From NCBI GenBank assembly GCA_017617115.1, contig JAFZXA010000079.1, forward strand, positions 1-32,475: a DNA stretch of 32,475 nt. The letters are read 5' to 3'. The translations under genes and the position numbers were made by a program. Positions within the stretch are counted from its first letter, which is position 1; the number at the start of each line of letters is the position of its first letter. The notes below the pieces were generated by a model that saw only the letters and a list, made by a program, of their open reading frames with translations, was not told the DNA's origin and searched no databases. The stretch comes from Treponema sp. (GTDB lineage Bacteria > Spirochaetota > Spirochaetia > Treponematales > Treponemataceae). Below, in pieces: positions 8,067 to 14,166 of this stretch.

Positions 8067-10148
8067 ATGTCAGGCAAAGTAAGAGAAGTTATTACTGTTG
8101 ATCCCGAAAAATGTACAGCATGTCATCGTTGTATATCTGTTTGCCCTGCAAAAATGTGTAATGATGCTTCTGGAGACTATATAAAGGTTAATCCGGAACT
8201 TTGTATTGGCTGCGGCCGCTGTATTTCTGCATGCCACTTTGGTGCACGTCAGGGAATTGATGATTTTGATTTGTTCATGAATGATCTTAAAGCAGGTGTA
8301 AAAATGATTGCAATTGTTGCACCTTCTTCTGTTGTTTCGTTCCGTGGCAAAGTGCTTGAGCTTAATACCTGGTTAAAATCAATTGGAATTAAAGCTGTAT
8401 TTGACGTTAGCTTTGGTGCAGAGTTAACTTCAAAGTCTTATGTTGAATATATTCAGAAAAATAATCCTGATCTTATAATTTCACAGCCATGTCCAGCTCT
8501 TGTTACCTTCTGTGAAATTTACAGACCAAAGCTTTTGCCGTATCTTGCTCCTGCAGACAGCCCTATGCTTCATACAATTAAAATGATTAAGCGATACTAT
8601 CAGGAATATAAAGATTGCAAGGTTATGGTTGTTTCACCTTGTTATGCAAAGCGCCGCGAATTTGATGAAACCGGTTATGGCGATTACAACGTAACAATAA
8701 AATCGCTCGACAAGTATTTTACCGAAAATAATATTGACCTTTCTAAACTTGCAAAAACTCCTTATGATAATCCGGAAGCAGAACGCGGAGTAACTTATTC
8801 TTCTCCTGGTGGTCTTATGAAGACTACAGAACGTTTTGTGCCTGGTATTTCTGATGTTACAAGAAAAATTGAAGGACTTCCTGAGGTTGTAGAATATTTT
8901 GTTCACCTTGAACGCTCTTTGACTCAGAAAATCAAGCCTGTTTATAAGCTGATTGACTGTCTTGGCTGCTGGCAGGGTTGTAACGGTGGTGCCGGAACTA
9001 TTGCCGGTGAAATGACTCTTGATGAAATGGAAACTTATGTTGAAAACCGAAGCCGCCGCAACAAGGAAACACATCATACTGCCGATGCAAAGGCAAGTGC
9101 CATAAAGAAGTTTAATAAAAAGCTTGATGCTTACTGGAGTGAAGGTCTTTACGACAGAACCTATTCCAACAACAGCACAATTTTTGAAGCAATGATTAAG
9201 CATCCTACAGAAGAACAGATTCAGGCAATTCATACAAGCATGGGTAAACTCACTTCCCGCGATATTCTGAACTGTGGAGCCTGCGGATACCGTACCTGCG
9301 AACAGATGGCTGTTGCTATTTTTAACGGCTTAAATAAACCTGAACACTGTCACCATTACAAGGGTGTTGAACTTGTTAAGATTACAGGAAACCATAAGAA
9401 AGAGCTTAATGATGCTATTGAAAACGTTAAGACAACAAGTCTTGCACGTCTTGCCGAAAGCGATGCCGATGTAGAAGCAATCGGAATGGTTTCTGAAGAA
9501 ATGGTAGAAAGTGTTAATTCTTCTGCCGCTGCTATTGAAGAGATGATTACAAGTATTCAGTCTGTAAATACAGTTTTGAATACAAACTCTCAAAGCATGA
9601 CTGCGCTTAATGAAGCAACAAAAACCGGTAAAGTTAGTGTTGAAGAAATTGCCGTTCTTGTTGGTGAAATTGAAAAGAGTTCAAACGGACTTAGCGAAAT
9701 GTCTACTGTAATTCAGCAGATTGCTTCACAGACAAACCTTCTTGCTATGAACGCCGCAATTGAGGCTGCTCATGCCGGTGAGTTTGGAAAAGGATTCTCT
9801 GTAGTTGCCGATGAAATTCGTAAGCTTGCCGAAAGTTCTGGAAAAGAAGCAAAACAGATCAGCGATGTTCTTAAAAAAGTTAAATCGCTCATTGACTCTA
9901 CTTTTGGAAAAACTATTGCCGTTAAAGAAGATATTGAACATATTGTATCTCTTGCCGATGAGGTTACTAACCAGGAATCTGTTGTAAAATCTACAGTAGC
10001 TAAACAAAGTGATGGTGGTCAGAGTTTGCTTGAATCGCTTAAGCAGATGAAAGATAACACACAGAGCGTTTCTGATGCTGTTGAAAACCTGCGTTCTTCT
10101 ACAGAATCGGTAAAGATTGCAATTACACAGATTAACCTGAACATTTAA
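8067..10148 (+). CDS. [FeFe]-hydrogenase-like sensor fused to a soluble chemoreceptor signalling domain
   Basis: A 693-aa cytoplasmic fusion protein. Residues 16-26 and 46-56 are two ferredoxin-type 4Fe-4S motifs ([22 protein letters not shown]). Residues about 80-340 form an [FeFe]-hydrogenase catalytic-type domain with all four H-cluster cysteines placed as in the family: Cys142 (QPCPA), Cys192 (SPCYAK), Cys301 and Cys305 (CWQGCNGG). The cysteine that normally precedes the first ligand and relays protons is Pro141. Residues 403-428 hold another iron-sulfur motif (CGACGYRTC and a later Cys). Residues about 450-693 are a methyl-accepting chemotaxis signalling coiled coil with the hairpin tip ([18 protein letters not shown]). 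There is no membrane segment or HAMP domain. This suggests hydrogen or redox sensing feeding CheA. The start is chosen at 8067 because GGAG (8055-8058) precedes it; the frame extends to 8034. Confidence 0.9.
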   Translation: MSGKVREVITVDPEKCTACHRCISVCPAKMCNDASGDYIKVNPELCIGCGRCISACHFGARQGIDDFDLFMNDLKAGVKMIAIVAPSSVVSFRGKVLELNTWLKSIGIKAVFDVSFGAELTSKSYVEYIQKNNPDLIISQPCPALVTFCEIYRPKLLPYLAPADSPMLHTIKMIKRYYQEYKDCKVMVVSPCYAKRREFDETGYGDYNVTIKSLDKYFTENNIDLSKLAKTPYDNPEAERGVTYSSPGGLMKTTERFVPGISDVTRKIEGLPEVVEYFVHLERSLTQKIKPVYKLIDCLGCWQGCNGGAGTIAGEMTLDEMETYVENRSRRNKETHHTADAKASAIKKFNKKLDAYWSEGLYDRTYSNNSTIFEAMIKHPTEEQIQAIHTSMGKLTSRDILNCGACGYRTCEQMAVAIFNGLNKPEHCHHYKGVELVKITGNHKKELNDAIENVKTTSLARLAESDADVEAIGMVSEEMVESVNSSAAAIEEMITSIQSVNTVLNTNSQSMTALNEATKTGKVSVEEIAVLVGEIEKSSNGLSEMSTVIQQIASQTNLLAMNAAIEAAHAGEFGKGFSVVADEIRKLAESSGKEAKQISDVLKKVKSLIDSTFGKTIAVKEDIEHIVSLADEVTNQESVVKSTVAKQSDGGQSLLESLKQMKDNTQSVSDAVENLRSSTESVKIAITQINLNI

Positions 10149-10167
10149 TTCTTCTGTGGTCCCAACT

Positions 10168-11190
10168 ATGGCTAAAAAGTCAAAAAAAAATAAAAAGGCC
10201 TTTCTGGTTATTCTCACTATATTAGTTATCGTATTATTTGCGTCATGGTACCTTTTTGGTAAACCTTATATTGTTCAGATTATTCAGGGGGACACTGTAT
10301 CTGAAGTGGTCCTTCGAGAGCCTCAGGAACCACAGACAGCTCAGGAATCACAGAAAATCAGCGATAAAAACTCAAATATTTCTTCCCAAGCTGCCGACCT
10401 TGGTTATGCCGAAAATACTCCGCTTTATTTTGGAAATCCAACCGATGCTCTTGCAGACACTTCGCTTGATACAAACTATCTTATGACAAAACCTCAGTAC
10501 ACGCTTTCGTATAATACAAGTACTCTATGCCCAAACTGGGTTGCCTGGCATTTGGATGGCGATAATATGGGTGAAGCCGACCGTTCAGATGACTTTCGAC
10601 CAGACACAGAGCTTCCTTCGGGCTGGTACGGCGTAAAAAAAGCAGATTATCAGTATAGTAAGTACGGCTTTGACCGTGGTCATGTGTGCCCAAGTGCAGA
10701 CCGCACAACAACAAAAGAAGATAATTCAATGACCTTCCTTATGACAAACATGGTTCCTCAAACTCCGGACAACAACCGTGTAATCTGGATGCATTTTGAA
10801 AATTTTGAACGCCAGCTTGTTACAGAAGGAAACGAAGTTTATATTATTGCGGGGCCTTACGGAACAGGTGGAACTTCGCAAAAAGGAACCTTTGACAATA
10901 TTCCAATCACACTTAAGTCTGGTGAAGTTTTGTACATGAATGTGCCTGCTTATACCTGGAAGGTTCTTATTGCAATTCCTGGTGGAGAAGGCGACCTTGA
11001 ACGAATTGACGAAACTGCAACTGTTATTGCCATAAATGTTCCAAACCAGATGGGCATGCAGAAAACAGGCGACTGGGAGCAGTTCCTTTGTTCAATTGAT
11101 GATATTGAAAAACTCACAGGCTACGACTTTTTTGAGCTTTTGCCTGATGATGTTGAGAATGTTTTAGAAAAGCGGGTATATACCCCATAA
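10168..11190 (+). CDS. Membrane-anchored DNA/RNA non-specific endonuclease
   Basis: A 340-aa nuclease of the NUC (Serratia-type, beta-beta-alpha metal) family. It has a lysine-rich N-terminus, one membrane anchor (about residues 12-33), a low-complexity linker to about residue 100, then the nuclease domain. The catalytic block is FDRGHVCPSADRT with His172 as general base; the metal-binding asparagine is Asn203 (NNRVIW) and Glu211 aligns with the family glutamate eight residues later. The topology suggests a cell-surface or periplasmic enzyme degrading nucleic acid, perhaps for nutrition. ATG 10168 is preferred over GTG 10156; neither has a strong ribosome-binding site, and the gene lies 19 bases after the chemoreceptor gene. 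The linker contains a 24-bp dispersed repeat (10308-10331), translated VLREPQEP. Confidence 0.88.
   Translation: MAKKSKKNKKAFLVILTILVIVLFASWYLFGKPYIVQIIQGDTVSEVVLREPQEPQTAQESQKISDKNSNISSQAADLGYAENTPLYFGNPTDALADTSLDTNYLMTKPQYTLSYNTSTLCPNWVAWHLDGDNMGEADRSDDFRPDTELPSGWYGVKKADYQYSKYGFDRGHVCPSADRTTTKEDNSMTFLMTNMVPQTPDNNRVIWMHFENFERQLVTEGNEVYIIAGPYGTGGTSQKGTFDNIPITLKSGEVLYMNVPAYTWKVLIAIPGGEGDLERIDETATVIAINVPNQMGMQKTGDWEQFLCSIDDIEKLTGYDFFELLPDDVENVLEKRVYTP
10308..10331. repeat. 24-bp coding palindromic repeat, copy R2
   Basis: GGTCCTTCGAG-AGC-CTCAGGAACC, in the disordered linker between membrane anchor and nuclease domain, translated VLREPQEP. It differs from R1 at two positions in the arms that are symmetric about the centre (C to T in the left arm, G to A in the right arm), so the substitutions mirror each other. 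Confidence 0.85.
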
Positions 11191-11201
11191 AATAATCAAT
11201 T

Positions 11202-11273
11202 ATGGGAAAGTTTTCTGCCCGCGTGAGTGATGGACGAAGAGGAATCACTCACGCAGTCAAAAAACTTTCCCCA
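11202..11273 (+). repeat. 72-nt two-stem hairpin with conserved loop, copy B
   Basis: The outer stem is 11204-11217 with 11258-11271 (one mismatch; the two outermost positions of the 16-nt frame are unpaired). A 3x3 internal loop (CCC / AGT) leads to a perfect 11-bp inner stem (GCGTGAGTGAT 11221-11231 with 11244-11254) and the 12-nt loop GGACGAAGAGGA (11232-11243), identical to copy A. It starts 11 nt after the nuclease stop codon, in the sense direction. It reads through in frame with the next gene, giving a spurious 28-residue N-terminal extension if the upstream ATG at 11202 is used. Confidence 0.92.
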
Positions 11274-11276
11274 AAT

Positions 11277-11280
11277 GGAG
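11277..11280 (+). promoter_or_regulatory. Ribosome-binding site deciding the start of the cation transporter
   Basis: GGAG five bases before ATG 11286. The alternative in-frame ATG at 11202 would translate hairpin copy B, which is unlikely. Confidence 0.7.
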
Positions 11281-11285
11281 TTTTT

Positions 11286-12455
11286 ATGATAAAGATTCTT
11301 GCACGCATTTTTATAAAAAATCACAACGATTACTCCAACGAAACTGTCCGCAGTCAGTACGGCATTCTTTGCGGGTCATTTGGAATCTTTTTGAACATCC
11401 TGCTTTTTGCACTTAAGTTCACTTTTGGAACAATTGCTGCTTCGGTTGCTATGGTTGCCGATGCGTTCAACAACCTTTCTGATGCTGCTTCTTCTGTTGT
11501 TCAGATTCTTGGTTTTAAGCTTTCTACAAAAAAACCTGACCCTGATCATCCTTTTGGGCACGGAAGAATTGAATATATTTCGGGGCTTATTGTTTCGTTT
11601 TTAATTCTTTACATGGGAACTGCACTGCTTAAAGATTCCGTGCTTTCAATAATGAATCCCCAAAAAATGAATATAAGCGCGTTGTCTGTTGTTGTAATGG
11701 GTATTTCTATTGTAGTTAAGCTTTATATGTACCTTTACAATCATCTTACAGCAAAAAAAATAGGTTCAGTTGCAATGGATATTGTTGCAATGGACAGCCT
11801 TAATGATGTTATATCTACTTCTGTTGTAATTGTGGCTTTAATTGGAAGCCGTTTTACAACCCTGCCGCTAGATGGAATTGGTGGAGTAGTTGTTGGCATC
11901 TTTATTCTTAAAACAGGCTTTGAAGCTGCCAAAGATACAATTGTGCCGTTGCTTGGTTCTGCACCTTCGCCTGAGCTTGTTGCACAGATTGAAGAAGAAC
12001 TCATGAAGCACAAACCGATTGTTGGTATGCACGACCTTATTATTCACGACTATGGTCCTGGCCGAATGATGATTTCGCTTCATGCAGAAGTTCCGGGAAA
12101 TATGAATATCTTTAGTCTTCATGATGTTATTGATATTGCAGAAAATGATATTGCCAAGTGCTTTAACTGTCATGTAGTTATTCATATGGATCCGGTTGAT
12201 ACAGAAAACAAGCGTCTTGCAGAACTTAAAGAAGTGCTTGCCCAGGAAATTGTAAAAATTGACCCTGAATTAAAATATCACGATGTGCGCATGGTTCCGG
12301 GAGACACACACACAAACCTGATTTTTGATGTTGTAAAACCGTATTCGTGCCAGCTCACCGACGAAAAACTAAAACAGGTTATTCACGAAGCAGTGCATGC
12401 AAGGTGTTCAGATGTGTACTGCGCAATTACGATAGATCAGCCATTTGTGAAATAA
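11286..12455 (+). CDS. Cation diffusion facilitator (CDF) metal exporter
   Basis: A 389-aa inner-membrane metal/proton antiporter. Five or six transmembrane helices occupy about residues 25-230, followed by a cytoplasmic dimerisation domain and a further C-terminal extension from about residue 305. The metal site can be read: Asp59 and Asn63 in helix 2 (ADAFNNLSDA) and Asp170 and Asp174 in helix 5 (MDSLNDV). Zinc exporters such as YiiP have a histidine at the Asp170 position, so an all-oxygen site here points toward manganese or iron; that is inference. The start at 11286 has GGAG upstream and begins MIKILARIF; a longer frame from 11202 merely translates hairpin copy B. Hairpin copy C follows nine bases after the stop. 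Confidence 0.9.
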   Translation: MIKILARIFIKNHNDYSNETVRSQYGILCGSFGIFLNILLFALKFTFGTIAASVAMVADAFNNLSDAASSVVQILGFKLSTKKPDPDHPFGHGRIEYISGLIVSFLILYMGTALLKDSVLSIMNPQKMNISALSVVVMGISIVVKLYMYLYNHLTAKKIGSVAMDIVAMDSLNDVISTSVVIVALIGSRFTTLPLDGIGGVVVGIFILKTGFEAAKDTIVPLLGSAPSPELVAQIEEELMKHKPIVGMHDLIIHDYGPGRMMISLHAEVPGNMNIFSLHDVIDIAENDIAKCFNCHVVIHMDPVDTENKRLAELKEVLAQEIVKIDPELKYHDVRMVPGDTHTNLIFDVVKPYSCQLTDEKLKQVIHEAVHARCSDVYCAITIDQPFVK

Positions 12456-12464
12456 ATCATGTAG

Positions 12465-12536
12465 AGCCAATGGATTGCCGCTAGCGCACGACATAGACGA
12501 AGAGGAATGTCGTGCGCCAACGGCAACCCATTGTCT
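12465..12536 (+). repeat. 72-nt two-stem hairpin with conserved loop, copy C
   Basis: The 16-bp outer stem (12465-12480 with 12521-12536) has two mismatches. A 3x3 internal loop (CTA / CAA) leads to a perfect 11-bp inner stem (GCGCACGACAT 12484-12494 with 12507-12517) and the 12-nt loop AGACGAAGAGGA (12495-12506), one base different from copies A and B. It begins nine bases after the cation transporter stop, in the sense direction, and lies beyond the 3' end of convergent folA. Confidence 0.92.
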
Positions 12537-12548
12537 CAGATGCCTTCT

Positions 12549-12576
12549 GTCATTGTCGGGCTTGACCCGACAATCT
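12549..12576. repeat. Single GTCAT...CTTG...ATCT palindrome at the folA stop
   Basis: A perfect 9-bp stem (ATTGTCGGG 12552-12560 with 12566-12574) closes a CTTGA loop. The flanks GTCAT and ATCT match the two units of the double palindrome at 750-819. Its edge overlaps two bases of the folA stop codon. It may help end folA transcription on the minus strand, but no T-tract follows in that direction. Confidence 0.8.
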
Positions 12577-13024
12577 ACGTTCTTGTAAACGTTATATACT
12601 TATAAACAATCCCATTTTCTTCATGAGTTTCATCAATGTTCACAACCCATTCGGGCCCAAGTTGTGGGAAAAAAACGTCGCCGTCAAAGTCGGCGTCTAT
12701 TTCGGTGGCGTAAATTTTGTCTGCGTAGGGGAGGGCCTGTTCGTAAATGGTGCCGCCGCCTGCTATTAAAATTTCTTCCTGATTTTGTGATTTGCAATAG
12801 TTGATGGCGTCTTCTAGACTTTGTGTTTTTGAACTAACAACCACCAGCTTACAATACGGCAGCGGTTTTCCAATTTCTTCATACGACTTGCGGCCCATTA
12901 TTACATATTTTCCGGCACAAATCTGTTTAAAACGATTGCGCTCAGAAGAAAGCTTCCATGGAATTTTCCCCTGAGCACCTATAACGCGCTTGTTTTTTGT
13001 GTATGCAACTAAAAGGCTGATCAT
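12575..13024 (-). CDS. folA: Dihydrofolate reductase
   Basis: A 149-aa cytoplasmic enzyme reducing dihydrofolate to tetrahydrofolate with NADPH. Family motifs appear in order: VIGAQGKIPWKLSSERNRFK (about residues 14-33, with the catalytic acid a glutamate in the position of E. coli Asp27), VIMGRKSYEEIGKPLP (about 42-57), ILIAGGGTIYEQAL (about 84-97), and the C-terminal DGDVFFP. Length is slightly under the usual 160. The start overlaps the stop of the upstream flgN-like gene as TAATG, so translation is coupled and folA is expressed with the flagellar chaperones. The stop codon shares two bases with a palindromic repeat. This placement in a flagellar operon is unusual for a housekeeping enzyme. 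Confidence 0.95.
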   Translation of the reverse strand: MISLLVAYTKNKRVIGAQGKIPWKLSSERNRFKQICAGKYVIMGRKSYEEIGKPLPYCKLVVVSSKTQSLEDAINYCKSQNQEEILIAGGGTIYEQALPYADKIYATEIDADFDGDVFFPQLGPEWVVNIDETHEENGIVYKYITFTRT

Positions 13025-13503
13025 TAAGCTTCAACTTCTACAAGCGATGCAACACGCTGTGGTTGGGCATAAACACTCTTAAGATTTGCATAAGGATTTT
13101 TGAAGTTCTGAATCTGCATGCGGATGCTTTCAATGTGTTCTCTAAGCAAATCGCGGTTAATCTGATTCTGTTTGAGTACTCTTGACTGCAAATCATTAAG
13201 TTCGTTCTGAATCTGGGCAATATTAGAATCTTCGGCAGTATGAGCCATTGGAACAGAAGCCTTATACATCTTGCTCATAGGAACAATAACCTTCTGAAGA
13301 TTTGCAATATTTCTAACAACCTGCTGTTCAAGTTCTGTATGTGCAATCAGGTTTTCAGGATTTTCTTTTGTAATAGAATCCTGCTGTTTTTCAAGAACTG
13401 TTAAATATTCCTGAAATTTATTTCTCTGCTGTTCCAGAAGACTTCTGAATTTTCTGAGCAAAGCAACTCTTTCGTCCAATTCCTGTTGTGTAATTTCTGC
13501 CAT
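13024..13503 (-). CDS. flgN: FlgN-like flagellar export chaperone
   Basis: A 159-aa, nearly all-helical, charged protein with long heptad-like stretches (RVALLRKFRSLLEQQRNKF near the N-terminus, NELNDLQSRVLKQNQINRD in the middle) and no membrane segment or signal peptide. This matches the FlgN family in size and character; FlgN keeps hook-filament junction proteins export-competent. Sequence similarity within the family is weak, so much of the call rests on position directly after fliS. A G-rich ribosome-binding site precedes the start, and the gap to fliS is 21 bases. Its stop codon overlaps the folA start (TAATG). The family call is probable rather than certain. Confidence 0.72.
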   Translation of the reverse strand: MAEITQQELDERVALLRKFRSLLEQQRNKFQEYLTVLEKQQDSITKENPENLIAHTELEQQVVRNIANLQKVIVPMSKMYKASVPMAHTAEDSNIAQIQNELNDLQSRVLKQNQINRDLLREHIESIRMQIQNFKNPYANLKSVYAQPQRVASLVEVEA

Positions 13504-13524
13504 AGGATTCCCCCTTTGTTCCCC

Positions 13525-13965
13525 TTATCCCTGAATATTAAGTGCATTCTGTACAGTTGCTGCCGGTGCATTTGCAACACTATTTGCAATTTTACGCCAG
13601 CTGTCTGCAAGATCTTTTACCATTCTAAGTACAAAATCAAGCTTTTCCTTGTTATGATTTATATTTGCGGCAAGCAGTTCTTCGTTAAAGAACACATAAA
13701 GCGACATAAGATTGCGTGCAATGTCTCCGCCTTTTTCCATATCAAGCGAAACCTGCAGTTCAGTAATGATTGCCTGAGCTTTTTGAATGCAAATTCCGTA
13801 TTTTTCAATGTTTTCAGGCTTAATTTTGCCGTCATTTTCTATATAAGTACCAGCAGTAGTCAACTGCTTAATAATTCCTTCATAAAGTAATACAACCAAT
13901 CGTCCCTGGCTGGCAGTATTGATGTTAGTTTTCTGATAAGCGCTGTAAGCATTAGAATATCCCAT
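13525..13965 (-). CDS. fliS: Flagellin export chaperone FliS
   Basis: A 146-aa cytoplasmic chaperone that binds flagellin and prevents its premature polymerisation. The N-terminal block MGYSNAYSAYQKTNINTASQ followed by GRLVVLLYEGIIKQL is diagnostic, as is the central ALI/ITEL...LDMEKGGDIARNLMSLYVFF region. Length is typical (120-150 aa). A near-perfect ribosome-binding site AAGGAGGA (13977-13970) lies four bases before the ATG, and a sigma-28 type promoter sits 43 bases upstream. It leads the fliS-flgN-folA operon. Spirochaete flagella are periplasmic, so export is into the periplasmic space (family knowledge). Confidence 0.95.
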   Translation of the reverse strand: MGYSNAYSAYQKTNINTASQGRLVVLLYEGIIKQLTTAGTYIENDGKIKPENIEKYGICIQKAQAIITELQVSLDMEKGGDIARNLMSLYVFFNEELLAANINHNKEKLDFVLRMVKDLADSWRKIANSVANAPAATVQNALNIQG

Positions 13966-14007
13966 AGGGTCCTCCTTGATAGAATATAATCCTATATCCC
14001 TCTCTCA

Positions 14008-14034
14008 TTGTCGGTAATATAAAAATCAACTTTA
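14008..14034 (-). promoter_or_regulatory. Sigma-28 (FliA) type promoter of fliS-flgN-folA
   Basis: On the minus strand: -35 TAAAGTTG (14034-14027), an 11-base spacer, -10 ACCGACAA (14015-14008). The flagellar consensus is TAAAGTTT-N11-GCCGATAA; this is 7/8 and 6/8 with exact spacing. A transcript would start near 14001 and have a leader of about 35 nt containing AAGGAGGA. Confidence 0.8.
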
Positions 14035-14111
14035 GAAAAAATTACAAAAAATTTCATTAAAAATTCATAAGAAAACTCTTAAAAAATGATTTTCTATATA
14101 TAATATTTTTT

Positions 14112-14117
14112 TATAAT
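14112..14117 (+). promoter_or_regulatory. Candidate -10 box for ftsH in a 201-base AT-rich gap
   Basis: TATAAT 50 bases before the ftsH ATG. No good -35 hexamer was found at 16-18 bases. The gap 13966-14166 otherwise contains only the sigma-28 promoter of fliS; no hairpin or repeat was seen. Confidence 0.35.
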
Positions 14118-14166
14118 GACATTCTAACGTTTTATTAGTATATTTAATGTATATAGGTATTTATTT

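Noticed and set aside
10156..10167. GTG start adding four residues to the nuclease
   Set aside because: No ribosome-binding site supports it; ATG 10168 gives a normal Lys-rich N-terminus before the membrane anchor. Evidence is weak either way.
8634..10217. Several long minus-strand open frames under the chemoreceptor gene
   Set aside because: They are Phe/Asn/Cys-rich shadows of a strong + strand gene with no motif support.
3713..12536. The 72-nt hairpins as integron attC sites
   Set aside because: Fixed length, conserved terminal loop and absence of the GTTRRRY/RYYYAAC core sites do not fit; attC sites have conserved ends and variable loops, and no integrase is present.
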